Under the pieces are notes generated by a model. The model was not told the origin of the DNA, ran no database searches, and saw only the letters and a program-made list of their open reading frames with translations. The position numbers and the translations under genes were made by a program. 64,000 nt of DNA from Diatrype stigma (lineage: Eukaryota; Ascomycota; Sordariomycetes; Xylariales; Diatrypaceae), in the NCBI GenBank assembly GCA_022225965.2, contig JAKJXP020000019.1, positions 1 to 64,000 on the forward strand, written 5' to 3'. This document shows, piece by piece, positions 38,211 through 50,819 of this stretch. The stretch's first letter is position 1, and each line of letters opens with the position of its first letter.

Positions 38211-40059
38211 TCCTATCCTCCCCTGCGTACGCTCATATTGTAGAGTACCGCAGAAAGAAAAGAAAAAGGAGATTTCTTCTCACTGAAGCTCTATGGCAGA
38301 CCCGAGTCTTCGGCCTAATGTTGCCGGTCGCGTCTATAACGAGGAAAGGAGAACGGTCTTCGTAAGTGGTATGCTCGAGAACTATATGGTACCAGCAGGT
38401 ACCCAGGTCTGAAGGTTTGGACGGGTGAAGAATGAGCTGGCCTGGTAACGCGCAACATAAATCGCTCTCCACGCATGCCTTATGTCGAGGCCGTCTTAAT
38501 GAAGTCTGGTGCTCGCATCAGGGGGCATATATAGAGCTCTGAGGGATTCAGAATTGGAGACAGCGAGGCGAGAATAGAAGCTAGGAATGTACGCAGCTGC
38601 GAGGGGGGCTGGTTCTATCAGGTCCGGCGCGACCACTCTTGGATCCTTGGTCAATATTTGGGGGAAAAACCAGCCGTTCGATGACCCCATGGTTGCTTGC
38701 CTAAGTATGAGCTTGAAAACTTGACCCCATTTGTTTTTGATCGTTGCTACTAGAGTTCAGTAATGGTGTTTTATCACTCAAGCGCGTTTGGGCACATAAC
38801 CACACAGGTCTTTGGGGGTGAAAGGGGGTTGGACGCTTTTCCCTAATCAATGTTAACTCACCGAGAGCATCATCCTAGGCCAAGATCTTCAGGCCTGTTC
38901 ATGAACACGTGTTGTAGGTCGACTAGCCATGGTCATGAAGCATACTTAGTTCTTGGCGCCCAAGGGACTATAGTACGGCTTTCAGCCAACCCAATGGTCC
39001 ATCCTTTGCACGAGGTAGTTCTTCGCCAACGATCTTCAACATGATAACCTATTATATCTCCTATGCGACCTCGATGATCGTGAAGCGGTTGATAAGTTGA
39101 CACGCCAATGAGGAAATGGAAAATTTCCCAGCGAATGTATTGATTGACGGAAAATACGATGAAGGCACGTCGGACAAGCCATCTTCTATCTAAATGGAAA
39201 TGCTCTCGTCGAGTTGAGCCAAGAAGAGTAAATATAGACTCGAAACAACGTTAAGGATGTTCCAAGCTATGTGGGGCCGTTCCGATACTTCGCCAGGGGT
39301 TCACGATGGGATCTCCCAATTCCCACGAATCATCTGGCCCTCGGTACTATAGTAGTTCAAGTTCCATCACGTTCTCAGGTTGATTAGTTCTAGAAGCGGC
39401 AACGATTAGCATACGTCATGCTCGTCGTCTTTTGGGGTTTATTTCTTCCCCATTCCGTTTCAGCCATGTCGTCCTTAATCAACGGGAACTTGCATTACGG
39501 CGTCGCGGCTCTGCTTACTATGTAAGCCCCATTATACCGAAATCTCCGGCATATATGGCCAAGATCGATCTAAAGCGAAGTAGAGAAATATTTAAATATA
39601 TTAAGGCGCATCTTCTGGCTTGGCAACGAATATCAATACCTGAAGCAGATCATCACCAACCTATGCTTGCAACTCGTATCTATTTCTCCACGAACCACAA
39701 CTCCGCTTTATCTAACTCTTTCTATCTATACAAAATGTTTTGAAGGCGGTAACCGCTTCTCACGGAGTCTGCCAAGAAATGCCCTTTCCGGTCAATTTCA
39801 CCGTGACGGAACCCGCTGCTGGGTGAGGGAAAGGGGGCGGGATCGACGTGGGTGTAGGCGCGATCTCTCCGGCTGGGCCGGGTAGTGACTGGCCTTCGAA
39901 GAATATATAAGGACTTGACCATGTCGTGATAATCAAACCCGAAGATCTCATCCCATCCACACCTTCAAGTCCTGAGACACATCCTGCTACAAGTGACCAA
40001 AGCCTTGTTTCCTTCGAACCTCCAACTTCCCCAGATCACCATCTTAGCCCACGTCGAAA
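38211..40059. other. Intergenic, promoter side of the pectate lyase
   Basis: No gene recognised. The right end carries the pectate lyase promoter (TATATAA at 39904-39910). Short frames at 39432-39960 show nothing familiar. Confidence 0.5.
39904..39910 (+). promoter_or_regulatory. TATA box of the PL3 pectate lyase
   Basis: TATATAA about 150 nt ahead of the ATG at 40060, in an otherwise mixed-composition stretch. The distance suits a fungal TATA box with a 5' leader of about 100 nt. Confidence 0.5.
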
Positions 40060-40943
40060 ATGAAGCAATTCAGTGTCCTAGTTTCCCTGGTCGGCACGGC
40101 CGCCGCCGCCGCTACCACGACCCTCCCCGCCTCTGCGGGTGTGTCCTCGGCGGCCACCGCTATCCCGGTCTCTGGGTCTTTCGATGGCGGCATGCAGAGG
40201 TTCGAGCGAGACCGTATGAACCCCACCGTACCCCCTACATGAGCCGCAAATGCTGACAGTGCCTACTAGCTGCCGTCTGCGACGGCCAATCTGAGACGGG
40301 CGAGGACGATGCCATGTTCATCCTCGAGGACGGCGCCACGCTCTCCAACGTCATCATCGGCGCCTCCCAGGCCGAGGGTGTCCACTGCCGGGGCACCTGC
40401 ACGCTGGAGAACGTGTGGTGGGCGCAGGTGTGCGAGGACGCCGCCACCTTCCTGCAGGAGTCGGGCACCTCGTACATCAAGGGCGGTGGCGCGTTCAAGG
40501 CCGACGACAAGATCCTCCAGTTCAACGGGCGTGGAACCGTCGAAGTCAGCGACTTCTACGCCGAGGACTACGGCAAGGTAAGCTACTGGGTTCCCCCTGA
40601 CTGGCCGCCCCTGAGCAATGTCTTGGTATGAGGTTGTAAAAAAAGAGGCATTTTGCCGCTAACCACCGTGTCACAATAGTTGCTCCGCAGCTGCGGTAAC
40701 TGCGACGACAATGGCGGCCCGCGCAACGTCGTGATTTCGAACGTGGTAGCTGTTGATGGCGGCGTGCTCTGCGGTATCAACACCAACTACGGCGATACCT
40801 GCACGGTCTCCGATACCTGCCAGAACGAGGGCAAGTCATGCGACATGTACGAGGGCAACGACACGGGAGAGGAGCCCGAGAAGACTGGCTCGGGTCCCGA
40901 CGGCGAGACCTGCATCGTGTCGAACCTTACTGAGGATTGCTGA
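40060..40943 (+). CDS. Secreted pectate lyase, polysaccharide lyase family 3
   Basis: Model: 40060-40213, 40270-40577, 40680-40943; 241 residues, the usual PL3 size. Introns of 56 and 102 nt: donors GTATGA and GTAAGC, acceptors CTAG and ATAG, branch GCTAAC in the second; phases 1 and 0 fit. The signal peptide is [18 protein letters not shown], cleaved near residue 18. The mature enzyme shows the PL3 order: [86 protein letters not shown], and about a dozen cysteines for disulfides. PL3 enzymes cleave demethylated pectin by Ca2+-dependent beta-elimination in a small parallel beta-helix, outside the cell. Intact, unlike the AA9 gene 2 kb upstream. Expression is probably host- or substrate-induced, but no binding site was identified. 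Confidence 0.93.
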
Positions 40944-42492
40944 AGGGTTGGTGGACAGGGAAGGGCTGTGGCTACCTTGCTGCGGGACGTAACTGGTGTG
41001 GGTTGAGGCTTGGTTCAGTCGAGATTTGTGGCTTTTTGAACTGACATGGCTTTCTATGTGTGTTTCGGATGTGTATATTCTAGTCGCTTGACGACTTAAA
41101 ACCATGTATATATTGATTGGGACTACATATATGATTTCTGCGTCCTATGATTTCTTGAACACAATGTACTTCACCCTTCAACCCCCTATGTAAATGTGGG
41201 GATACCCACCCATGAACCCCTTTTTAGTTGGTAGAGGTGCGTACATAGGCTGCCAAGCTATAATTTCATTATGGACAGTCATTTCGCATTCATAATTCGG
41301 TCAACACTCCTGGGTTCCTGCCAGGCTCTGGGCCTAGACCACAATCCAATGACTGAGCATATTTTGGGCACCAGACATTGGGAACGAGCGGAGTCGGGCT
41401 ACGCCCTTGGTCATGGTACTATGTGGGCTATATCGGCTACATTGCATGTTATAGGTGATGAAATGAAAGGTTGGCTGGCCAAGGGGTAGTGTGTATACGA
41501 AAGGGGGTGCAATATGATATCCCGATGGAGAACACAGCCCTCTTGAGAGACACCGCTCTTTGGCAGTCTGTCTTTGTGCTAAATGCCTACTAGTAATAGT
41601 ATTCCAAAATTCACAAAACTTAGTCTATATAACCAGGCACTTGAGAGAATAGAACACGATGCAGCATCTTCGCACCAATGAGATTAGCTCACCAATAACA
41701 TGAGGTAGATAGCGACGGGGCGTAAGGCTGGTGAAACAGTTAGGTTGACGTGACAAAACAGATCTTCCCCAGCAGCCCTGATCGAAGTGGCAGCCTGACA
41801 GCCTGACAGGGGCAAAACTCCATAATGATTCATACGTAACACCAGGAAATCAACTCAACGGTATAAGAACGCCCGCCCAAAGAGCATCACTCGTCACTCG
41901 ACTATGTTGGGCACCAATGTGCACAGCTTCGATTTTGAATACCCGATGGAAACATTTTGCTCCTTGTAAGTTCCATGTTCTAACGATACTAGTCTGGAAA
42001 AGGGTTCTCGACCAATCCCTTTATCAGGAGATATTGTACCAGCGGAGGGGAGTATAGGTATCTATAGGATTCAATATATTTAATAGAGGCGGTTGAACTG
42101 ATGGCTAAGGCTGGAGTGGTTGTGTGTACAGTAGCCGTTTGTATATATATAGCAGACGTTCGTCCTTCCAAGATAGCATCACATACTCAGTCAACCAAGC
42201 TCACTGTCCTGGCATTCAGCAGCGGCAGCTTCTGCGGCTATATAAGGTCCCTTTCCTCCCCTCTGAACTCCATAGACCCCAGGACTATTATGCTTCTTCC
42301 TTACCCCTACATAGCAGCTGGTCTATCCCTCCGGGCCCCAAGCACATGGCACCCTTGAACCTATCGAGCGTGTTCTCCTCCCGGGGAGTTATGCTTTTGG
42401 ACACAATTTATTAGTCATGAACACTCTTCCAGTGAGCAGAATCACATATTTCGTCGAAAAGAATTGTTAATGAAAGCATTTGAAAGAAAAAA
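40944..42492. other. Intergenic, nothing recognised
   Basis: 3' flank of the pectate lyase, then 1.2 kb without a convincing frame. Frames at 42101-42414 end just before the HET pseudogene and show no familiar features. Confidence 0.5.
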
Positions 42493-44779
42493 ATGGCAGC
42501 TGGACGATTGTCAAGTGCAGACCTCGTGTCTTCACTTAAAACAGCGGTTCAGAGATGTGAAAACCACCACGATAGCAAATGCCACGCTACCCCACCGAGG
42601 CACATTCCTGACTTCTGGGTCATTGATACTCAGAAGAATTGCCTCGTCCCCGGAAATTCGGTCGACAAATATGTAGCTCTGAGCTACGTCTGGAGTTCTC
42701 CACTAGATGCTAGCAACGACCAGACACCTACAGAAAGGCTGATACTCCAACGGCACAATCTGGACAACTTCAGAAAACCTGGGTTCCTATCATCCGAATC
42801 TGGGGTCGCTAAAAGACTTCCAGAAGTCATTCGGGACTCGATGAACTTCGTGCAACAGTTCGGGGTGAGGTATATCTGGGTACATTGCCTCTGTATCGCC
42901 CAAAACGATGAGACCACAGGCGACAGTGTCTTATCTACGGGGGGGATATACTCTGGGGCCTATTTCACCATCATCGCAGCCGCACACTCATCGGGGCTAT
43001 ACGGGTCAGGCACTAACCTTGAGAGTGTCTGTAACAGCGAAGGATTTCCCGATGAGGGCGCTGCTCAGAACACATTGGGCCACGCGTGGGTAGACCTTCC
43101 AGGAGCAAATTCTTTCCAAGCGTTGTTTTGTTTCTCTTGACGAAACGGCATTCTGGAGTTGTCAGCATGCTCTGTGGTGGCTTGAGTCCTTGACTAAGCC
43201 CTTAACCGCATTTCAGGGGACGGGTTTTGGCGAGCCCAGTACACCAAAGACCGCTATTGCCATTCATCTGGACCGATTCTTGTACACTCGAATTCACGAC
43301 AGGTCTCCAGAAGACCTCATGGCAAGAAGTATCTACGATGGAAGCAGACAATTAACGCACAGCCTTGCAAACCTTTCTATGCCCAACTTCAGGCTGTACA
43401 TTGAGTTGATATGTCGGTACAACCATCGCGATCTTACATATGCCCAGGATGCACTGCCAGCCATCTCTGGCGTTCTCGATGCCCTAACGTGCGGGTTTTC
43501 GGGCGGCTTCATCAGTGGACTGCCGGTTGTTTTCCTCGATTCCGCCCTTATCTGGCAGCCTATCTTCATAGCAAAGAGGCGAGTTCGATCTGACGAAAAA
43601 TCTGAACCATTCCCACCACTGCCATCCTGGTCTTGGATAGGGTGGCAATGCCGGTTCGACACAGAAAGCTTAGAGAGTGGTTTGGACTACGAGCTCCGGG
43701 ATTGTGATATGCTTTGGCCGAATTCTTGGAGAACCATGTATCCTGTCACGCCTTCGCGGAGAACCAGGAAGCTTGTCAATTGGATGAGCTCTACCACCCT
43801 GGATGATGAGTGCCCGATACTCCAGCCGGGGATCCTAGAGCATTACAAACGGTTAAGAGATAACCCCTCAGATGAGAACTTACCAGATGGATAGTCTCAT
43901 AAAACAAAAGAAAAAAACCGGCCAAGCGATTGCTACTCCCATGTGTCGGACACTACGTCTCTCTTTCGCTACCCATTACCGATGGCATATCTCCCACCCG
44001 CCACTGGAGGCCAAGGGACTAAACGCTTCCTCTCCTGCACAACATCTACAGCTAGACTCAACATCCGGAGGGCCCTATTTCCACACCAGAGGGTGCTATC
44101 AATACCAAGGCTTTGTCGGGCTGCTTGCAGTATATCTGTCCTAGACACGAAACTTTACAAGAACGAACCCATTCTTGAGGAGTACTGCCCCGTAATCACC
44201 CTTGAAGATAGTAAGGGGCGCTGGGCTGGGCTGCTCAGGGTGATGGATGATAATACAGATATTGAGGCCCAGCAAACAGTTGAAATTGTAGCCATCTCTC
44301 AGGGCAGTTCAAGCCGTATTGAAGCTGCATTGGCATACGAAGAGACGGTCGACAGGCTGGCCTGCTACAGGTTCGGTGACATCAACAGCGATCACTGCCA
44401 TTTTGCCTTGACCAGGAGTTCACGGCATAAGAAGGAAACATGTCAAGATGGCAATGATACACCAGAAGGATCTCATGATCATGGCGTAGTACGGGTTGAG
44501 GGTAACTACGAAGAGAAGATGAAATCCAAATGTTATGAGCGCATGGAGAAAGAGGTTAACCGAGTGGATCAGGGGCCCTTCTTTCTCAAGGGCATAGACT
44601 GCGAAAGCTACCAGGACGACGTGCTACCGAAAGATTGGAGGAACGAGAATTACGAATTCTACAACGTGCTTTGGATCGAAAGGAGAGATGGTTTTGTGGA
44701 AAGAATGGCTGCGGGGAGGGTGCCCAAAGATATCTGGGAGCAGAACCAAGGAGCGCCTGAGAAGATTAGACTCGGTTGA
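42493..44779 (+). pseudogene. HET-domain (heterokaryon incompatibility) gene, inactivated
   Basis: HET motif 1 (DKYVALSYVW), motif 2 (RLPEVIRDSMNF..., YIWVHCLCIAQND, IYSGAYFTIIAAAHSSGLYG) and motif 3 (HWATRG*TFQEQILSKRC) are all present, then LTYAQDALPAISGVLDAL, PPLPSWSWIGWQ, LPDG*, ALFPHQRVLSIP, and the family C-terminus EFYNVLWIERRDG..VPKDIWE. The first part is in another frame than the rest; the shift lies at about 43000-43070 (a 63-nt intron 43006-43068 with donor GTCAGG and acceptor CTCAG would also fix the phase). Two TAG stops, at 43091-43093 and 43892-43894, stand where the family has Trp (RGWTFQE, LPxGW). Intact HET proteins trigger incompatibility cell death. This copy would be cut to about 200 residues and is probably inactive, though a truncated HET domain could still be made. 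Confidence 0.85.
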
Positions 44780-47495
44780 TCAGATCGTGTAGTAAGGTGG
44801 TAAAGCAGGATACTGGTATTTTCGATTCTCCATAGATACTCATTCGACTCATCCTCATCGACAGTGGTGATTAGGGGGTCACTGGTATACTCTAGCTACT
44901 ATATTCGATCTCATCTCTTTTTTAATCCTGCTGGTTTATCTAGGAGCCTCGTGAATCTTCGCTTGAACTAGCACAGGCGCCTTGATAGTACGGCAGCGTC
45001 TGGAAGTTGCTGTGAGCATACTTGGGGCAGCCCCCCCCCCCCCTCACCTGGCTACCGTCTGGAAATGACATCTGCACAATTATCGCTTCCAGATTCGCGT
45101 AATTATCTCTGTCATCTTGGTACAGATAGATTGCTGGCCTCCAAAAGGACATCACAGCAAAGGAATTAAGGAGCACGGCATCCCACGATCTGCCTTCTTA
45201 GCAAAGCACACATACGATGGGATGCAAGTCCGGGGAGGCTGCAAGCCCGCAACATCCCGACTCATCCGGCCGGGTGAAGTACCACTGCAATAGGTTAACC
45301 CCACAAAGTTGCGGTACGGCATAGCAAATGTTTCAAACCAGCTCCGTGTCCGGATTCGGTTTGTATCACCATCAGCTGAGGTGATATGCGCTCCTCGTGT
45401 AGTACGCATAGCGGCCAGGCGGGTGACTTCTCGCCCGGTCCTTTGCGAGTTGGAAGAACAGCCGCAAGCCGGCCACTCCATCGGAATTACACAAGTTCCA
45501 GAATCACCGTACACAAGCTATCTAGGGAGGCAATTATCAGCTATCCACTACAGCCCCCCAACAGAAACCCCTAGACTACGGCGCGCTCGCTACATTCCGC
45601 CCCACGCCGCCGATCGGGGTTGAGCGGCAGTGTGGGTCCCAGACTGTACGGAGCAAGAGCAATAAGTCATATCTACACGTGTTGACAGCTTCATGCACGG
45701 TCCGAGTCTCAGCCCTGCCAAGGACGGCTGGCTAAGCTTGGCTGGATCGCCGTGGCTGCTCTTGCGCTCATGGTGCGTAACATCGGGGCGGTACTGCGTG
45801 ACCCTGCGTTACAATCATCTGGAGGTAAGTAATCCCACGCATGGCGACGCCACATTTCTAATCTATACGTATCCAAACACAGCATTCACATCGACATTAC
45901 AAAAATGGCACGAGCTGAGCGCCACACGCCTGCAAGTCTCAGAAAGCTAAGCGGTAATACTGGAACATAGTTACCACTGCTCTAGGGCAATGCCTGAGTC
46001 TTTCCCAGTACCCTTAGAACCCCTGAGTAACGGAACCAGCACCTGTGTAGAGATAGCACCTAAGCACCGACTGGACGAATATGCAAGCTGCAAGCAGTAT
46101 ATAACAATGATGACTCAGCACGTGATAATGGGTTCATGTTGCGGCATGAGACGGACTATAGTAAGTTCTCACCGGGGAGATATCACCTATATTCGATAAG
46201 ATTCTTCATAGCGCCGATTACCCCCAATCGGTTCACAAGTGGTGGTCAGCTTGCCAGACGTTGCAACCTTGGCTTCCGACTGAATGATCTAATTGGGCAC
46301 CTAAGTCAAGGAGGCCAAGCCAAGGATTGCAAAGGGGCTTGGGTGGCGGTTTCTTCCCATTGTTCCAAAGCCTCAGCGTCTACTATCAAATGCGTATAAT
46401 ATCTTTGCTATACTACGCAGTTGGGGGTACCCAGGCAAACATACAATTAGGGGAGGCATATATTGAGATGTCAGTCCATGGAGTTAAAGAGACACGGGCA
46501 GACGGGATTTTTCAATGGTTACACCAACTAGGATATGCAACGACGGGTGAGATTTACATTGCGTGATTATCTGACTAATTGAGTAACTCGGATTCGGAAT
46601 GACAGATCATATAGTCATGTTATTCTGTTGTACTTCAGCCTCAAGATTTGTACTCCTTATTCTTGCCCATTCCTGGCAGGATATTGATGTTTCTACTTGT
46701 CCATCCAAGAGACGTTTGGAACATTCCACTATATAGCATTATTGCCTTTGCATAAGATGTTAAACCCCGTTTCATTTAATATCCCTAATCGATGAATGAT
46801 CACCTGAGGAGAAAAAGGTAAATATGTGATACAGGTCGAAACAATAATTCGATATACAACTTATGTATCTCAGGCATATTTGTAATATGCCTGCCAACCC
46901 GCATGCTGCATGCGTATAATTAAGAAAGATGACATTCTGCATCCAACCAGGAGTAATAGCGCGTTCGCGACCTGCCAAAATTGAACCAACTGCCCACTCA
47001 ACAGATAGCATATCTGTCTGATATCTTGCTTTACCCTGTATCACGTTCAGCCTACAATGTCCGTCCGTGTCAACTCCAAGTCCTGATTTGAGAGTTGAGA
47101 CCAGTGGTCCAAAAGAAGGCAGAGGTAGCGAGGCTGCCTATAGTATTCAATTAGGTATGCGAGGCTTACTCCTATAATCCTTCATCTTGAATGCAAGGGA
47201 TTTGACTAATTAGCTCGCTCGAATGTCTCACAACTATTCGGGTCCGTACGTTCAGGCTAGATCCAACATGCAGACAAGTAGGATATGGGAGGTATGGAAG
47301 CCTCAACAAATGTGAGAACCCCGAGTCCCCGGGGGCTTCTCGAAGACGTCCTGATCATATAAAGAAGAGGCTCTTCTTCGAGGATATCAATGCTGTCATG
47401 CCAAGCAGCTATACAAACAGCATCCAATTACCATCAGGATCCAGCTTCCTTTTTCAACCTTTAAACCTCTTTCCAACCACAATCTGATATTCACC
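44780..47495. other. Intergenic, promoter side of the CmcJ-like gene
   Basis: No gene recognised. A run of 13 C occurs at about 45031-45043. Frames at 45152-45623 and elsewhere overlap on both strands and look like chance. The last 200 nt carry the likely promoter of the gene at 47496. Confidence 0.5.
47356..47363 (+). promoter_or_regulatory. TATA box of the CmcJ-like gene
   Basis: CATATAAA about 135 nt ahead of the ATG, next to a GC-rich CCCCGAGTCCCCGGGGG stretch (from about 47320) that could bind zinc-finger regulators. The latter is only a suggestion. Confidence 0.45.
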
Positions 47496-48386
47496 ATGGC
47501 CATCACTGCCCTCCAGCCTTCCCTCACCACCAATGGGACCGTCGACTTCTTCAACGGTACCAAGGACGGTGCTGAAGCGTATGTGGACTACACCGATAGG
47601 TCCAACAACCTCAAGAAGCCCTTGAAGGTGGGCATCACGGCCCAAGACCTCCGCTATGCCACGCCGCGTCTGACCTACCAGACGGACAACTTCGAGCTGC
47701 GGGAGCGGCCGACCACGCTCACGGCGGAGCAGTTCGAGAACGACTCGCCCGAGGGCAAGAAGCTCATCGAGGAGCTGTACTACCCGGACTGCAAGGCGCT
47801 GGTCGAGGAGGTGACGGGCTGCAAGAACGTGCACCCGTTCATGTACCAGACGCGCTGCCAGCCGTACCAGGTCAAGGACATCTTCAACAACCGGGTGAAG
47901 CACGCCGGCCTGGGGGCGGTCCACGTCGACCGCGACCTGGGCAACCTGGAGGTGCGGCTGGACTTCGTGTTCGGCGAGGGCGAGGCGGCGCGCCTGCTGC
48001 GCGAGCACAAGCGCATCGGCATCGTCAACGTGTGGCGGCCCGTGGGCGTCAACGCCGAGGTGCTGCCCCTGACGCTGATCAAGCACACGGCCGTACCCGA
48101 CATGACGTACGACTCCCACATGCGCCGCGTCTACTCGCGCAACGACCCCATGGTCTCCATTAAGGGCATCAAGGGCCACGAGACGAGCCTGATCCACGAC
48201 CACCGCTTCGTCTACTACTACGCCTCCAACCAGACCCCCGACGAGGTCCTCATCTTCAACTCCTTCGACACCGACGTCAAGAAGGTCGTCCCCCACGCCG
48301 GCTTCTGGGACAACAACACCCGCCCCGATGCCCCGGACAGGCGCTCCGTCGAGGTTCGCTGCTTTGTCTTCTACGACGATGAGTAG
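47496..48386 (+). CDS. CmcJ/asaB-like non-haem iron oxygenase (GA4 desaturase family)
   Basis: 296 residues, no introns, the usual length for this family; ATG in good context (TCACCATGGCC). Hallmarks: LRYATPRLTYQTDNFEL near the N-terminus, YQTRCQPYQV, AVHVDRDLGN (probable first His and acidic ligand), IGIVNVWRPVG, and the C-terminal VYYYASNQTPDEVLIFNSFDT, VVPHAGFWDNN and SVEVRCFVFY. Such proteins are annotated as CmcJ-like methyltransferase/hydroxylase or GA4-desaturase family; characterised fungal relatives are tailoring oxygenases in secondary-metabolite pathways. The substrate is unknown here. It lies tail-to-tail with a P450, with 354 nt between the coding ends. A spurious long antisense frame covers the whole gene because of its high GC3. 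Confidence 0.88.
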   Translation: MAITALQPSLTTNGTVDFFNGTKDGAEAYVDYTDRSNNLKKPLKVGITAQDLRYATPRLTYQTDNFELRERPTTLTAEQFENDSPEGKKLIEELYYPDCKALVEEVTGCKNVHPFMYQTRCQPYQVKDIFNNRVKHAGLGAVHVDRDLGNLEVRLDFVFGEGEAARLLREHKRIGIVNVWRPVGVNAEVLPLTLIKHTAVPDMTYDSHMRRVYSRNDPMVSIKGIKGHETSLIHDHRFVYYYASNQTPDEVLIFNSFDTDVKKVVPHAGFWDNNTRPDAPDRRSVEVRCFVFYDDE

Positions 48387-48740
48387 ATTGTGCACCGTCG
48401 TTAGGCCGTTAGACTGGTGTTCTAGTATAAGTTACGTACTTGTACGCTTGAGATACTGGGATTTCGCTGAGACATTGCTCTGTCAGATAGTGTCCCTCTT
48501 TTGTCTACTATATAGGTTGGGCAAAGGCGTTTGAATAGGGGTAGGATAAGAGAATGCACCTTGTTTCACCTAGTTATGTTTCATAACACTTCGAAAAATA
48601 TTCAATGAACTCTGATGATGCAATGTCTGGATTAGGTCCAACGGGGACTGTAGATTCCTAAGCGACCGTTGATAAATCCCATCACCACCAACCCCTGATT
48701 AGGTACTTAGTCTACATTTTCAGTAGGTCTCAAATCCCCC

Positions 48741-50819
48741 CTAAACTTCGCTGGACTCTGTAACTTGAACCCACATGTTCTCGTCAATAAACTGGCTGTA
48801 ACTCCGAGAATCCCATGGTTTCATAGGATTCACCAATTGGAAATCGAATGCTCGCATCAGCTGTCAAAAGTCAGCGCAACCCAACCCTAGTGAGTGAGTA
48901 TGAAGCGCTGCGCTCTCTCTTGCTCCATCCGGTGCAAATGCTGTTCACACCTCACTGGAATCCCAGTTAGCTTACCTCGAAGAACACCTTGTTGAGCTCC
49001 ATAAACGCGACCGGCTTGCCGGCACACATCCACCGGCCGTAGCCGAACACGAGCTCGACATTGCGCTCCATCTCGGCGCGCGCCGCCTCGTCCGTTACCT
49101 CGAGGAAGCGCTCCGGGCGGAAGACGTCGGCGTCAGCGCCGAATAGCGCCGTCGAGCGCACCAGCGCCCCAGTGTTCATCCCGATCGCCGTCCCGCCGGG
49201 GATGAAATGCCCGTCGATCACGTCGCCCTCCGGGGGCACGGACTTGGGGTAGAGGCCGGGGGCGGGAGGCCGCATGCGGATGCCTTCATAGACGAGGGCC
49301 TGGGTTGTGTTAAGGGTGGATTAATTAGTACCTGTAGCATAGAAAGGCTTGTATGTACTGGTACACGTCTTCATCTGCTGGAGTGGTGGTCCTCATAGAA
49401 GCGATCGCAAGGTTCTTACCTGCAAATAAGGAATGCGCTTCGCTTCTTCAAACGTAATCGGACTGGATGCCTGGCCAGCTCGGACCACTCGCATGATCTC
49501 CTTCTTGAACCTGTGATACACCTGTGGCGTAGTCATCAGATAGAGCATGGTGGAACGGATCACGGAGGATGTATTCTCGAAACCGGCGATGATCATGAAC
49601 AGGGCCTCGGTGGCACACTCTTGCCGATCAAGTCCGTGGTTGATAAAGGCGCCCTAGTAAGTATTTGCCTGTCAATTCCCTCCTCTAACTACGTAAAGCC
49701 AGAGACAGAAACTGAGGAATACCTACGAGCATATCCTTCTCCTGCTTCGCGTCGGGACCGAACCGCTTAGCCACCACCTCCTCAGCTATCCTGTCAAAGG
49801 TTGGTTATTATTCAATCGAATAGTAGTGCACTTGATTCGATCATCGAGCCGCACGTCTATCATTTCTTACTTACCCCATGAGCTTTCCCAGTCCCGAAGT
49901 ATCGGTCGTCTTCGGTCCGAAGAGCCTGAGGTACAGTCGCGAGAACAAAATGTTCCGGATCCAAGGCAGGTCGAGGGCGATAGCCAGCGAGGGCCAGGTC
50001 TCCCTCACCCCGGCAAGGAAGCCGTACACGTCAGAGTCCGTCCTCAGGTACCCAAACTCCTTCCCAAAGGCGGACCGCGTGATGGTGTCCATAGCGAAGA
50101 ATGACGTCAGCTCCGCGAACTCGACCGGGCGCGGCTCCGCGGGCGTGGACAGGTACTTGCGCCGGAGCAGGAGCAGGAGTTCACGGATCTTCCGTCGGTC
50201 GATAAATCTAAGCGTTAATGAAATATTGTAACGCACGCATATTCACGCACTCACATCCTCAGCTCACACAAAGTCCACTCACCTGATCATCGATCCCCGG
50301 CTCCAGCGCGGGCGTTTCGCGCCCGCCGTACGCGCCCGCGATCTTCGCCTTGAAGCGATCGTGCGCGTCGGCGCCGAGGATGGTGAAGACGTTGTCGTGG
50401 TAGGGGTCGAAGCGGGCGGCGAGGTACCAGGGGTCGCGGCCGTAGGCGCTGCGGACGCCGGCGACGCGGCGCAGCACCTCCGGGTCGTCGGTCGAGAGCT
50501 CGTTGGGGCCCACGCGGATCAGCGCCGGTCCACTTCTGCCCTCCTCCCCTTCCTCGTTGTTGTGGCGGTCGCGATAACGTCGCGGCAGGTCCCGGTACAC
50601 CCAGAACTGGCGCCCGCCCGCCGCTACGCGCGCTAGCCATAGGTAGGAGATCGAGGCGAGGAAGGGGCCGGGGATGTGTCGGAGCCGGTACCAGGAGGCG
50701 AAGGTCGTGATGGCGAGGTAAAGGAAGAGCGCTGAGGTTAGGGCTAGGAAGGCCGTGCTGAGGCTGATGTTGCTGCTGCTGGCGGATGGCCACAGCTGGC
50801 CTAGACTTTGCAAATCCAT
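48741..50819 (-). CDS. Cytochrome P450 monooxygenase, six exons
   Basis: Model: complement of 48741-48860, 48976-49299, 49420-49653, 49727-49790, 49875-50188, 50283-50819; 530 residues, all phases fit. The N-terminal TM anchor (about 20-42) is followed by RLRHIPGPFLASIS. The exon 1-2 junction uses the acceptor AAG at 50189 and gives GIDDQIRELLLLLRRKYLST; the nearer CTTAG breaks the frame. The I helix reads MIIAGFENTSSVIR, ExxR is YEGIRMRPP, the PERF region is FRPERFLE and the haem motif FGYGRWMCAGK is intact. The last exon gives LMRAFDFQLVNP. It resembles the fungal class related to pisatin demethylase and trichothecene hydroxylases: ER-bound, O2 and reductase dependent, likely a tailoring enzyme. 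In the I helix the usual Thr after the acidic residue is Asn (FENT), so oxygen activation may differ. A 20-bp perfect palindrome lies 40 nt upstream. Confidence 0.9.

Noticed and set aside
47454..48395. 313-codon minus-strand frame opposite the CmcJ-like gene
   Set aside because: Antisense shadow caused by high GC3; Val/Asp/Leu/His/Arg-biased composition and no domain, while the plus strand encodes a complete family member.
50189..50210. CTTAG acceptor at 50208 for P450 exon 2
   Set aside because: It leaves the wrong phase after exon 1; the AAG acceptor at 50189 is in phase and rebuilds the expected GIDxxI...RRKYLS stretch.
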